Source of the DNA: Sagittula marina
GTDB taxonomy: Bacteria > Pseudomonadota > Alphaproteobacteria > Rhodobacterales > Rhodobacteraceae
Direction: 5' to 3'
Assembly: GCF_014196795.1 (NCBI RefSeq)
Contig: NZ_JACIEJ010000006.1
Span: 186,001 to 250,000, forward strand
Length of the DNA: 64,000 nt
Under the pieces are notes generated by a model. The model saw only the letters and a list, made by a program, of their open reading frames with translations. It did not search any database and was not told the origin of the DNA. Shown here piece by piece: positions 53,981 through 63,194 of the stretch (position 1 is its first letter; each line of letters begins with the position of its first letter). Made by a program: the position numbers and the translations under genes.

Positions 53981-56035
53981 TCAGGCGCGGCTCCAGGCTG
54001 GGCTGTCGCATGGGTCATTCAACAGCTCCTTCAGCTCCAGATCGAGCTGCATCACCGTGATCGAGACGCCGGCCATGTCAAGCGAGGTATAGTAATGGCC
54101 CAGCAGCGTGAGATGAACGGTGATCCCATGCGCCTCTAGTCGCCGGCGCAGCCGCCTGTTCAGGATATAGAGCTCCATCTGAGGGGTGCTGCCCAAGGAG
54201 TTGACGAGCAGGGCGACCTCGGTGCCGTTGGCGGGATTGATCTCGTCCAATATGCGGTCAACGATCAGGTCAGCGGTTTCATCGGCAGATTTCACCTGCG
54301 TTCGGGCGACCCCCGGTTCGCCATGTACGCCGACGCCGATTTCCATGTCGTCCGGGCCAAGCCGAAAGCTCGGGCGGCCTGTGTCGAGAGAGGCGCCGGG
54401 CTCCAGCGCGACACCCATGGTCAGGCAGCGGTCCGCTGCGCGCGCGGCAATGGCGGCGCATTTGTCCAGCGGCAGCATCCTGTTGCACGCCGCGCCCGCC
54501 ACCTTGAAGACAAAGACATTGCCAGCCACCCCGCGTCGGGCGCTGCGCGTGTCCAGAGGGGCCGAGGCAATGTCATCCGTGGTCACCACGGTGCGAACGG
54601 CAATGCCCTGCGCTTCGGCCATTTCGGCGGCCATCTCGAAGTTCATCAGGTCGCCAGAGAAGTTGCCGAAGATGTGCAGCACCCCTGTGCCGCCATCCGC
54701 CGCTTTCGTGGCGGCAAGGATCGGGTCCGGCGGCGGCGAAGCGAAGATATTGCCCACCGCGACTGCATCCGCCATGCCTTGGCCGACGTAGCCCAGAAAG
54801 CCCGGTTCATGGCCGGAGCCGCCGCCGATCACCAGCCCGACCTTGCCGGAGCGTGGCCCGTGCCGGGCGCGGATCGCACGCGGGGCGCCATCCACCGGGG
54901 CGAGGATGCTTTCATGCGCCAAAAGCGCGCCTGCGATGGCCTCGTCCACGGCATCGCGTGGGCGGTTGAGGAATTTCTTGACCCGTGTGCGCTCTGGCAG
55001 GGCCTCAGAAGGGGCGTCGGGCCTGCGGGGCGGGCGGTCTTCGTAGCCTTCGGAGGTCAGGATCGCCCGGGCCGTATCGGCATCGGTGACGAGCGTCGAG
55101 ACATAGCCGCCGCGCAGGGCGGCCAGAATGGCCTGCACCTTGTCCATGCCGCCGGCGACGGCCATGCGCTCCGGCACCTTGCGGATCATGTCCAGATCCA
55201 TGCCTATGGTGCGCCCTTCGAGCGGACCATCCACCCGTGCGCCGTTGGCCGAAATCATGCGGCCTGCGATGCTGCCCACCGCGGCATGGTAATGGTCGCG
55301 GATCGAAACCTCGTCGAAAAGGCCGCTGGTGTGGATCGTGCTTTCGGGCCGGAGCGAGGAAATCCCGAGAACGATACGATCGGCTTGCGCCAGAACCTCC
55401 ATTTGCTCGGCAAGGACGGGTTCGTGCAACAGCATGTCCCGAACTTCGGCGGTCGATACAATGGCCGGGGCGGACAGGGGGATGCACCGCGCGCCGAGGT
55501 TCTCTGCAAGGCGGGTGGCGCAGGCTTCGGGAGTCCAGGGGATCTTGGCCGTGGTGCTGCCCGTGGCCTGCACAATGCGGACATCGCGTAGCGCGCCATG
55601 CGACATGTGGCTGGCCATGGCCAACATCGTCCGACCCCAGGTGACAGCGACGGTCTCGCCCGACTTTGTCAGATGTCTGAGAACCTGGGCGGCAGCGGCG
55701 CCAAGCCGATCCGTCAATGGATTGTCGTTGCCTTCCGAAGGGATGACCATGCAGTCGTTCAGTCCGAAATGGGTTTGCATGGCCTGCGACAAAGTCAGCG
55801 CGCGGAACCGGTCAGGGTCGATTTCGATGGAGACGATGCCGCGCGTGCGGGCGTCGGCAAGGTAAGCGTTGACCGATGGACGGGAGACGCCGATCCGCGT
55901 GGCGATCTCCGCCTGCGTCAGGCCCTCTTCATAGTAGAGCCAGGCCGCCCACAGCAACATGTCTTCGCCAAACCGGGTCGGGGCACGCTTGTCCCCAGTG
56001 GGCGCTGCGCTGCGCGGGGTTCCTCTCGCAGGCAT
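53981..56035 (-). CDS. SorC-type sugar-binding transcription regulator fused to dihydroxyacetone-kinase subunit DhaK
   Basis: One 684-residue chain. Residues 24-66 form an HTH (LTQAEIATRIGVSRPSVNAYLA at about 39-60), 75-333 the SorC/DeoR-type effector domain (WGRTMLAMASH, VQATGS, GISSLRPESTI, AVGSIAGRMI, AGGMDKVQAILAALRGG), 334-352 a Pro/Arg linker, and 352-684 a complete DhaK. The DhaK part keeps GGGSGHEP at 404-411, the Asp in GNFSGD (462) and His571 in GVHGEPG, the residue that binds the carbonyl substrate covalently. It should sense a short sugar phosphate or ketose and control the operon it ends. Its ATG overlaps the dhaL stop (TGATG). Confidence 0.9.
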   Translation of the reverse strand: MPARGTPRSAAPTGDKRAPTRFGEDMLLWAAWLYYEEGLTQAEIATRIGVSRPSVNAYLADARTRGIVSIEIDPDRFRALTLSQAMQTHFGLNDCMVIPSEGNDNPLTDRLGAAAAQVLRHLTKSGETVAVTWGRTMLAMASHMSHGALRDVRIVQATGSTTAKIPWTPEACATRLAENLGARCIPLSAPAIVSTAEVRDMLLHEPVLAEQMEVLAQADRIVLGISSLRPESTIHTSGLFDEVSIRDHYHAAVGSIAGRMISANGARVDGPLEGRTIGMDLDMIRKVPERMAVAGGMDKVQAILAALRGGYVSTLVTDADTARAILTSEGYEDRPPRRPDAPSEALPERTRVKKFLNRPRDAVDEAIAGALLAHESILAPVDGAPRAIRARHGPRSGKVGLVIGGGSGHEPGFLGYVGQGMADAVAVGNIFASPPPDPILAATKAADGGTGVLHIFGNFSGDLMNFEMAAEMAEAQGIAVRTVVTTDDIASAPLDTRSARRGVAGNVFVFKVAGAACNRMLPLDKCAAIAARAADRCLTMGVALEPGASLDTGRPSFRLGPDDMEIGVGVHGEPGVARTQVKSADETADLIVDRILDEINPANGTEVALLVNSLGSTPQMELYILNRRLRRRLEAHGITVHLTLLGHYYTSLDMAGVSITVMQLDLELKELLNDPCDSPAWSRA

Positions 56036-56691
56036 CAGGTCAGCCGCTCATGGTCGGCGGCCCAGCTGGCCAACACGTCCAGCAAGGCAGCGGCAGAGAC
56101 CGCACCGGGATCGAGGTGCCCGATGCTGCGTGGCCCCAGACGGGCCGCGCGCCCGCGCGACGCCATCATGGCGCGGGTGTCTTCTGCGCCTTTGGCGGCG
56201 GCCTGTGCGGCGGCGCGGAGACATTCGACGGTGCCGCTTGACGAATCGGATTCATGCGTCACCACATGAGCGGCAGGCCACCACGCATCCAGCATGGTCT
56301 TGTCGCCGGGCTTTCCGTGGCCACGTCTTTCGACGCCTTCGAATATAGCAGGGATCAGCGCAGGCAAATGATCGAATGGAACCTCCTGCACGGGACCAAA
56401 GGTCGTGGCGGCACGGGTCAGAGCGCTGGCATATAGCGGCCCCGTCGTTGCCCCAACAGCATTCAGCAAGACCTGCCCCGCCAGTGTGAACCCGTCCCCC
56501 AGCGTCTGGTTTTCGTCTTCTACATTGGCGAGCGCGCGGGCGGCGGCCTCGAACCCGTCGGCCATGGCGACACCATGGTCCGCATCCCCGATCTCACCGT
56601 CGAGTTCGCCCAGAAGGGTCCGTTCAGCGGCCATGCGCTGGGCAAAGGCCCGAAACAGGTCGGTCAGGTCGGATCGGGTAAAGCTGGACAT
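56035..56691 (-). CDS. dhaL: Dihydroxyacetone kinase subunit DhaL
   Basis: The 218-residue ADP/ATP-binding subunit has LDGEIGDADHGVAMADGF near residue 30 (the Mg-binding Asp triad), GATTGPLYASAL, and KPGDKTMLDAWWPA. DhaL transfers the phosphate to substrate held by DhaK. No DhaM, EI or HPr gene is present nearby, so phosphate probably comes from ATP. The ATG at 56691 starts the fold; the frame to 56808 is non-conserved. It is coupled to the regulator-DhaK fusion and may pair with that DhaK. Confidence 0.9.
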   Translation of the reverse strand: MSSFTRSDLTDLFRAFAQRMAAERTLLGELDGEIGDADHGVAMADGFEAAARALANVEDENQTLGDGFTLAGQVLLNAVGATTGPLYASALTRAATTFGPVQEVPFDHLPALIPAIFEGVERRGHGKPGDKTMLDAWWPAAHVVTHESDSSSGTVECLRAAAQAAAKGAEDTRAMMASRGRAARLGPRSIGHLDPGAVSAAALLDVLASWAADHERLT

Positions 56692-56813
56692 GGCGCTGGT
56701 TCCGGATCGAAGGCTGCCGCTGGCAGTTTCGGCAGCGCGGCGTTCTGCTGCATACCGTCCAGCGGCCCGGCGCGCAATACGGCCCCGTCGGGATCGGGGC
56801 CGCAGCACAAGGG

Positions 56814-58595
56814 TCAGGCCGAGATCAGGCGGCGCGCAACGGCGTCGGCCAGCTCGTTCAGGATCAGGCAGCAGGACGTGGCCCCGGCGTCCGGCACGCC
56901 GCGCGACCGTTCACCCAGACGTGCAGCCCGGCCGAGCTTTGCCATCATATCCACGGTGCTGTCCCGGCCCGTTTCGGCAGCCTTGCTCATTGCCGTCAGC
57001 GCTTCGGAGAAGCCATTGGCCTTTGTGGCGTCGAACGCGTCGACCGCAGGCACGAAGCAGTCGATGAGGGTCTTGTCCCCGACCTGTGCCGATCCTGTGG
57101 TACGCACCCCGTCCAGCCCTGCCTGCATCATGGCGGCAAAACCCTCGGCGTCGATGGCATCGCGCCCAGCGATGGACAGCGCCATGTTCTGGAACATGAA
57201 GCCGTAGAGTGGCCCCATGGAACCGCCGATTTCCGACATCAACACGTCGGAGAGCTGTTCCAGCGCCTTGTCCAGTGGCATGACCTGTCCGGCGATGCGT
57301 TCGGCGGCACGGCCAAAGCCCTTGGCCATGTTGATGCCGTGATCGCCGTCTCCGATCAGCCCGTCGATCTCTGACAGATGCGCCTTGTTGGCGACGATAA
57401 CCGCGGCCATGTCCTCGACGATGCCGGAGGCCTCCGCCAGCGGCAAGATCGGCGTTGTGGTCGGTTCGGGGGCGCGGGGCACCTTGGCCGATGCCGCGCC
57501 GGCGGTGGCCGTGCGCGTGCGGCGTGTGACCTGGCCCACAGGGGCCGTCGGTGCGCCAGTCACCACCATACCGGGCGAGGCGCATTCGACGTCGATCAAT
57601 GTCTTCAGCTCATCGTCAAGTGCCATCACCGACAAGGTCGCGCCGATCATTTCCAGAGAGGTGAAGTAATTGCCGACAAAAGCGCGGTGCACGCGAAGGC
57701 CGGCCGCCTCCAGCCCGGTTTCGAGGCGGTCATAGAGCACATAGAGCTCATTGATCGGCGTCGCGCCAAGCCCGGACACCAATACGACCACTTCGGTGCC
57801 CTCGGGCAGGTCGTGATCGTCCAGCACGATCTTGAGCATGTCGTCGGCCACGTCATCTGCGGCTTTCAATGGCTCGACCCGGGTGCCGGGTTCTCCGTGG
57901 TGGCCGATGCCGACCTCCATGGTGCCCGGTGCGATCTGGAAATTCGGATGCCCGACGGCGGGCAGGGTGCAGGGGCCAAGGCCAACGCCCACGGAGCGGG
58001 TTGCATCCACCGCCCGTTGCGAAACGGCGATCACCTCGTCCAGCGACCCGCCAAGCGCCGCCTTTGCGCCGCCGATCTTCCACATGAAGATTTCGCCCGC
58101 CACGCCGCGCCGCTTTTCGCGGTCGGTCAGGGGAGCCGAGCACACGTCGTCATTCGCCACGACGGTCGACACCTCGATGCCTTCGGGGGTGACCATCTCT
58201 TTGGCCATGCGGACATTCATGTTGTCGCCGGCGTAGTTCCCGTAAAGCACCGCAACACCTGCGCCACCATCTGCTGCGCGGATCGCATCGGCAAAGCTCT
58301 TTGCCGTGGGAGAGGAAAACAGCTCCCCGACTGCGACGGCGTCCACCATGTTGCGCCCGGTGTAGCCGATGAAGGCCGGTTCATGCCCGGAGCCACCGCC
58401 GGTGACGATGCCGACCTTGCCCTCCTGGGGGGCAAAGCGCGAGGTCACCACGCGGGCATTCATCGGGTCTTTCTGCACGAGGTCGCGATGCGCCTTCACA
58501 AAGCCTGCAACGGTTTCATCCACCAGATCATCCGGATCGTTGATGAAGCGCTGCATTTCCTTGCCAGTGCCGGGCGTGCCTGTCTGATCCGTCAT
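56814..58595 (-). CDS. DhaK-DhaL dihydroxyacetone-type kinase (ATP-dependent)
   Basis: A 593-residue single-chain kinase. DhaK half: TGGGSGHEP (His71), YAGD (Asp124), HHGEPG (His233). A Thr/Ala/Pro linker (345-385) leads to DhaL with DGLIGDGDHG at 411-420 and VGDKTLIDCF at 505-514. All key residues are present. It phosphorylates dihydroxyacetone or a related ketose such as erythrulose with ATP. The ATG at 58595 overlaps the SDR stop; an adjacent ATG at 58598 is possible. Confidence 0.92.
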   Translation of the reverse strand: MTDQTGTPGTGKEMQRFINDPDDLVDETVAGFVKAHRDLVQKDPMNARVVTSRFAPQEGKVGIVTGGGSGHEPAFIGYTGRNMVDAVAVGELFSSPTAKSFADAIRAADGGAGVAVLYGNYAGDNMNVRMAKEMVTPEGIEVSTVVANDDVCSAPLTDREKRRGVAGEIFMWKIGGAKAALGGSLDEVIAVSQRAVDATRSVGVGLGPCTLPAVGHPNFQIAPGTMEVGIGHHGEPGTRVEPLKAADDVADDMLKIVLDDHDLPEGTEVVVLVSGLGATPINELYVLYDRLETGLEAAGLRVHRAFVGNYFTSLEMIGATLSVMALDDELKTLIDVECASPGMVVTGAPTAPVGQVTRRTRTATAGAASAKVPRAPEPTTTPILPLAEASGIVEDMAAVIVANKAHLSEIDGLIGDGDHGINMAKGFGRAAERIAGQVMPLDKALEQLSDVLMSEIGGSMGPLYGFMFQNMALSIAGRDAIDAEGFAAMMQAGLDGVRTTGSAQVGDKTLIDCFVPAVDAFDATKANGFSEALTAMSKAAETGRDSTVDMMAKLGRAARLGERSRGVPDAGATSCCLILNELADAVARRLISA

Positions 58596-59353
58596 CATTT
58601 CACCGTATATCCGCCGTCGACCAAAAGGTCGGCTCCGTTGATCATCGCCGCCGCACCGGAGGCGAGAAAGACTGCTGATGCCGCGATTTCCTCCGGCTCG
58701 GCAAAGCGGCCCACCGGGATCTGCGCCTTCATGGCGTCGCCCTTGGGGCCATCCCAGGCTTTCTTGCCCAGTTCGGTCAGAACGACCGTGGGGGAAATCG
58801 AATTGACTGTGATCCCATGTCCGCCCCATTCCAGCGCGAGCGTCTTTGTCACGCCAATGATGCCGAATTTGGAGGCGCAATAGGCGACGTGCCCGTCGAT
58901 GGCGACGGAGCCGGCCTGGCTGGCGAGGTTGATGATGCGCCCGCCGTTGCCGGCGGCGATCATCACGCGGCCCACGGCCTGGGCCATCAGGAAGCTGCCG
59001 GTCAGGTTCACGTCGATGGTGCGCGACCATGCGGAGCCGGACAGGTCTTCGGCGGGGGCAAGGTCCACGATCCCGGCAGAGTTCACCAGAATGTCGATAC
59101 CGCCGAACGCGGTTTTCACATCCGAAACGGCCGTCGCAATGCTGTCGGCGTCGGTCACGTTGCAGGCAAAGGCCCGCGCCTCACCGTCCAGCGTGTCCGC
59201 CTTGGACTGCGCCGCGTCGAGGTTCATGTCCAGCAACGCCACACGCGCGCCGCAGGCGGCAAACGCCTCGGCAATGGCGGCCCCGATGCCCGAGGCGGCG
59301 CCCGTCACGATGGCGGTCTTGCCCGCAAGTGAGAAATCGATGGGTCCAGACAT
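58595..59353 (-). CDS. Polyol-type SDR dehydrogenase
   Basis: A 252-residue classical SDR: TGAASGIGAAIAEAF near residue 18, VNSAG, LASQAGSVAIDG, YCASKFGI (catalytic Tyr and Lys), ending LLVDGGYTVK. It resembles D-threitol/galactitol-type dehydrogenases. Next to a DhaKL kinase, oxidation of a small polyol to a ketose that is then phosphorylated is the natural reading; the exact polyol is not known. Confidence 0.85.
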   Translation of the reverse strand: MSGPIDFSLAGKTAIVTGAASGIGAAIAEAFAACGARVALLDMNLDAAQSKADTLDGEARAFACNVTDADSIATAVSDVKTAFGGIDILVNSAGIVDLAPAEDLSGSAWSRTIDVNLTGSFLMAQAVGRVMIAAGNGGRIINLASQAGSVAIDGHVAYCASKFGIIGVTKTLALEWGGHGITVNSISPTVVLTELGKKAWDGPKGDAMKAQIPVGRFAEPEEIAASAVFLASGAAAMINGADLLVDGGYTVK

Positions 59354-59425
59354 GTCATGTCCTTTCAGGAGGGGGGGGAGGTGCGTCCGCAGCCACGCGC
59401 CCTGAACGTCGGGCTGCGGGAGGTC

Positions 59426-59455
59426 GCCCCGGCGTGGGGAGCATCACGCCGGGGC
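59426..59455 (-). repeat. Intercistronic stem-loop after sugar-binding-protein gene
   Basis: GCCCCGGCGT and ACGCCGGGGC form a perfect 10-bp stem with a 10-base loop between the binding-protein stop (59471) and the SDR start (59353). No T-tract follows. It probably raises the relative amount of binding protein. Confidence 0.6.
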
Positions 59456-59470
59456 CGTCTTGGGTCTGGC

Positions 59471-60469
59471 TTACTGGCGCTCGGCCAGCAGCTTGTCGAC
59501 GTTCTCGCCAGTCACCGGGGTCCACGGAACCTGGTAGAGGCTTTCGGCACCGTCAGCCCAGTCCAGCTCGGGGTAATCAGCCCAGAGCGAGGATTGCGGC
59601 TCGTAATCGGGCATCACTGCCTTGATTGCCACGTCGATGGCGCCTTGCGCCTGACCGGTCGCATCCTGCAGGATCGAGTCCATCTCGCCGCGTTTCACTG
59701 CGTTGAGCGCGTCGGTCACACCGTCCACGCCGGCAATGGAGAACTCGGACAGGTCCATGCCAGCAGCCTTGATCGCCTCGATCGCGCCAAGCGCCATCTC
59801 GTCGTTCTGTGCGATCACGCCCTTGATGTCGGACCCATGCGAGGTCAGCCAGTTTTCCATCAGGCTCTGCGCTTCGGCGCGGGACCAGTTGCCGGTCTGA
59901 CGTTCGAGGATCTTGACGTCCGGGCATTCGGCCAGCGCCTGTTCGTTGCCCTCGCCACGCTGGATCTCACCGGACTGGCCGATCGGGCCTTCGATGATGA
60001 CAACGTCGCCTTCGCAGTTCATCTTGTCGAGAACGGCCTTGGCTTCCATGTAGCCGGCCTTCACGTCGTTCGAGCCGACGTAGGAGGTCAGCAGATCGCT
60101 GTTCACCCGCGCGTTGGAGCCGACGACAGGAATGCCTTCCTCGTGGGCGAGCTCGACTGCGGTGGCGCCCGCTTCGATGTCCATCGGGACAAAGACGATG
60201 GCGTCAAAGCCTTGGGTGATCATGGTTTCGAACTGGTCCTGCTGGACCAACGCGTCATAGCGGCCGTCGAAGACGGTCAGGTCGACGAGGCCAGAGGTCA
60301 CTGCAGGGTGTTGCTGGGCGGCGTTGGCCCACAGCTGCATGAACTCGGCGTTGAGCCCGTAAACGGTCGCGCCGATCTTGACCTTGTCGTCCTGCGCGCT
60401 TGCGCCGGTGGCCAACGACAGGGTCAGCGCCATGGCACTTGCGGTGGTTGTGAAAGTCTTGAACGTCAT
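59471..60469 (-). CDS. Ribose-type ABC transporter substrate-binding protein
   Basis: A 332-residue type I periplasmic protein with a signal peptide cleaved near ASA-QDD (residue 26), then VKIGATVYGLNAEFM, ITQGFDAIVFVPMD, PVVGSNARVN, GVIAQNDEMALGAIEAI, and GVDGVTDAL, all RbsB-like. It binds a sugar or small polyol for the transporter. The ligand is not predictable by eye. Confidence 0.9.
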   Translation of the reverse strand: MTFKTFTTTASAMALTLSLATGASAQDDKVKIGATVYGLNAEFMQLWANAAQQHPAVTSGLVDLTVFDGRYDALVQQDQFETMITQGFDAIVFVPMDIEAGATAVELAHEEGIPVVGSNARVNSDLLTSYVGSNDVKAGYMEAKAVLDKMNCEGDVVIIEGPIGQSGEIQRGEGNEQALAECPDVKILERQTGNWSRAEAQSLMENWLTSHGSDIKGVIAQNDEMALGAIEAIKAAGMDLSEFSIAGVDGVTDALNAVKRGEMDSILQDATGQAQGAIDVAIKAVMPDYEPQSSLWADYPELDWADGAESLYQVPWTPVTGENVDKLLAERQ

Positions 60470-60502
60470 GTGGTTTCCTCCTTGGTGACGATCTTGGAGC
60501 CG

Positions 60503-60553
60503 CCCCGGACATGCTCCTCCGGTCGGGTGGCTGCGCCACCCTCGCGTCCGGGG
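60503..60553 (-). repeat. Nested stem-loop between permease and binding-protein genes
   Basis: CCCCGGAC/GTCCGGGG (8 bp) encloses GGGTGGC/GCCACCC (7 bp, 3-base loop) in the 107-bp gap. It may act as an mRNA processing or stability element. Confidence 0.5.
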
Positions 60554-60576
60554 TAATTCTTGAAGGGTCAGGGTTG

Positions 60577-61602
60577 TCAGTCTTCTGTCTTGCGGGAGCG
60601 GTCGAGCATGACCGCCGCGACGATCAGCGCGCCTTTGATGACCTGTTGGTAGTAGGATTCCACGCCCAGCAGATCGAGCCCGTTGTTCATGACGCCGATC
60701 AGCAGGGCACCAATCACGGTGCCGCTGACCCGGCCAATTCCGCCCGCCAGGCTGGTGCCGCCGATGACGACCGCCGCGATGGCGTCAAGCTCGTAGGCGA
60801 CGCCAGCCTGCGGCAGTGCCGACCCGGTGCGTGCCGCAAGAACCATGCCCGCGATGCCAGCCAAGGCACCCGAGATGACGTAGACTGAAAACCGGATGCG
60901 GTTGACCGAGATGCCGGAGACCTTGGTGGCGTGCGGATTGCCGCCCGCCGCGTAGACATGGCGGCCAAACCGTGTCCGTGTCAGCACGAAATGCGAGACG
61001 GCAAAGACCAGCGCGAACAGGATAATCGGCAGGGGAATGCCCGCGATGTCGCCCGTTCCGATCCAGCGGAAGCCGTCTGTCAGCGCCGGGATCGGGCGCC
61101 CGTCGGAATAGATCAACGTCAATCCACGCGCAGCCGACAGCATCCCGAGCGTCGCGACAAACGCGGGCACCGCGTAGCGCGCCACCGCAAGGCCCGAAAT
61201 TGCACCGACTGCCATGCCCGTGACCACGCCGATGATCAGCGGGATGGCGGCCATGTAGGGAGTGCCGGGAATGAAGGCCGAGGAGGACGTGGTGGCAAAG
61301 CTGGCGGCGACCACGCCGGACAGCGCCACGACCGACCCCACGGACAGGTCGATGCCGCGGGTCAGGATCACGAAGGTCATGCCGATGGCAAGGATCCCGT
61401 TGATCGAGGTCTGCCTCAGCACGTTGATGATGTTGCGCGAGCTCAGGAAGTTCTCGCTGACGATTGCCAGCGCCACGCAAAGCACCAGCAGCGCGATCAG
61501 AATGCCGTATCGCTGCGCAATTGGGCCAATCCGGTCCGTCATCGTCGGCTTTTGCTCGGTGCCGGCCCCGGCGGGGGCTTCGGCCTTCATCTGCTGTTCC
61601 AC
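60577..61602 (-). CDS. Ribose-type ABC transporter permease
   Basis: A 341-residue RbsC-like permease with about ten helices: LRQTSINGILAIGMTFVILTRGIDLSVGSV (residues about 60-90), YAAGGNPHATKVSGI, and GGTSLAGGIGRVSGTVIGAL. A 35-residue hydrophilic N-terminus precedes the first helix. It forms the channel for the same transporter. Confidence 0.92.
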   Translation of the reverse strand: MEQQMKAEAPAGAGTEQKPTMTDRIGPIAQRYGILIALLVLCVALAIVSENFLSSRNIINVLRQTSINGILAIGMTFVILTRGIDLSVGSVVALSGVVAASFATTSSSAFIPGTPYMAAIPLIIGVVTGMAVGAISGLAVARYAVPAFVATLGMLSAARGLTLIYSDGRPIPALTDGFRWIGTGDIAGIPLPIILFALVFAVSHFVLTRTRFGRHVYAAGGNPHATKVSGISVNRIRFSVYVISGALAGIAGMVLAARTGSALPQAGVAYELDAIAAVVIGGTSLAGGIGRVSGTVIGALLIGVMNNGLDLLGVESYYQQVIKGALIVAAVMLDRSRKTED

Positions 61603-61674
61603 GTCAATTCTCCCTGTGGGGTTTGCACGTCGCCTGTCCTGCGCGGGGGCTCAAAGCGTCCCCGGCTCAGCGCG

Positions 61675-63156
61675 TCAGACGGCGAGGTGCAGCAATCCTT
61701 CGGCCGACATCTCGGCCCGGTTCAGTTCACCGGCCACGCGCCCGTCGCGCATGACAACGGCTCGGTCAGCCATGCCCAGCACCTCGTCCGTTTCGGAGGA
61801 CACCATGATGATGGTGCCGCCGTTGCGGGCGAAGTCGGACATGACCCGGTAGATTTCGCGCTTGGCCCCGACGTCGACGCCGCGAGTGGGTTCGTCCAGC
61901 AGCAGAATGTCTGGCTCGGTCAGGAACCACTTGCCCAGAACGACCTTTTGCTGGTTGCCGCCGGACAGGTTCGACACGCCGAGCCGGTCCGTCGCCGTCT
62001 TGATGTTCAAAGTGTCGATCATCTGCTCGGCTGCCTCTGCCTCGGCGCGGCCGTTCATCACGAAGCGCGGCGACATGGCGTCAAGCGTCGCAAGGCAGAG
62101 GTTGTCGCGGACGTCCCCTGACAGCACCAGCCCAGACCCCTTGCGGTCCTCCGTGACGTAGGCCAGGCCTGCGTCGATCGCCTGCCGGGGGGTCGTAATG
62201 TTCACCGGCTTACCGTCGATCAGGATCTCCCCCGTCGTTTCCGACGACAGACCAAAGAGACGGTCGAATATTTCGGACCGCCCTGAACCGAGCAGACCGT
62301 AAAGCGCCAGGATCTCACCGCGTTTTACCGAAAAATCCACCTCGGCCACGCCATGCGCTGCGGACAGGTTGCGCACGCTCAGCGCGACTTCGGTTTCCGG
62401 GGTGTTTTCCTTGATAAATTCTTCGGCGAGGGGGCGGCCGACGATCAGGTTGATCAGCCGGTCCTTGTCGATATCGCTCAGATTGCCATCCTCGACATAG
62501 GCGCCGTCGCGGAACACCGTGTAGCTGTCACAGATGGTAAAGATCTCGGACAGGCGGTGGCTGACGTAGATCACGCCCTTGCCACGGGCCTTGAGGGTGC
62601 GCACCGCCTCGAACAGCTGGTCGGCTTCTGCTTCGCCCAGGGCCGATGTGGGTTCGTCCATGATGATGACTTCGGCGTCATAGCTCAGGGCCTTGGCGAT
62701 CTCGACCAGCTGGGTCTGCGCTACGGTGAGGTCCATCATCATGGTGTCGGCGCGGATCCCGAAATGGAAGCCATCGAGCAGCGCCTGCGCATCGGCATTC
62801 ATCTTGCGGAAGTCGACGCGCCCGAGGAAACCGACAGGCTCGCGTCCGAGATAGATGTTCTCGGCCACGGTCATGGCCGGAACGGGGCTTAGCTCTTGCT
62901 CAATGATGGAAATGCCATTGGTCAGTGCTTCCGATGGATCGTTGAACATCACTTCGGACCCGTTGCGCAAAAGCATCCCGCCATCGCGCTGGTGGATGCC
63001 CATGAGAATCTTCAGAAAAGTCGATTTGCCTGCGCCATTACCGCCGCACAGCGCGTGTACGGAGCCCGGCTCCAGTCGAAAGCGGCCGTCCTTGAGGGCT
63101 GGTACGCCATTGAAGGCTTTCTTGAAGCCATCGGCCACGAGCAGTGGTTGTTGCAT
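61675..63156 (-). CDS. Ribose-type ABC transporter ATP-binding protein (RbsA-like)
   Basis: A 493-residue double ATPase: first half GGNGAGKSTFLKIL, IIMDEPTSALGEAE; second half LLGSGRSEIFDRLFGL (degenerate Walker A, as usual), LSGGNQQKVVLGKWF and LLLDEPTRGVDVGAKREIY. It is the first gene of the seven-gene sugar operon. AGGGAG precedes the ATG at 63156. Confidence 0.93.
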   Translation of the reverse strand: MQQPLLVADGFKKAFNGVPALKDGRFRLEPGSVHALCGGNGAGKSTFLKILMGIHQRDGGMLLRNGSEVMFNDPSEALTNGISIIEQELSPVPAMTVAENIYLGREPVGFLGRVDFRKMNADAQALLDGFHFGIRADTMMMDLTVAQTQLVEIAKALSYDAEVIIMDEPTSALGEAEADQLFEAVRTLKARGKGVIYVSHRLSEIFTICDSYTVFRDGAYVEDGNLSDIDKDRLINLIVGRPLAEEFIKENTPETEVALSVRNLSAAHGVAEVDFSVKRGEILALYGLLGSGRSEIFDRLFGLSSETTGEILIDGKPVNITTPRQAIDAGLAYVTEDRKGSGLVLSGDVRDNLCLATLDAMSPRFVMNGRAEAEAAEQMIDTLNIKTATDRLGVSNLSGGNQQKVVLGKWFLTEPDILLLDEPTRGVDVGAKREIYRVMSDFARNGGTIIMVSSETDEVLGMADRAVVMRDGRVAGELNRAEMSAEGLLHLAV

Positions 63157-63194
63157 CTTGTACTCCCTGTCTGCTGTCTGTGCCCGGCGAGCGT

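Noticed and set aside
53661-54011. 116-codon minus-strand frame near the dha operon end
   Set aside because: Ser/Arg/Pro-rich composition, no start signal and overlap with the end of the fusion gene.
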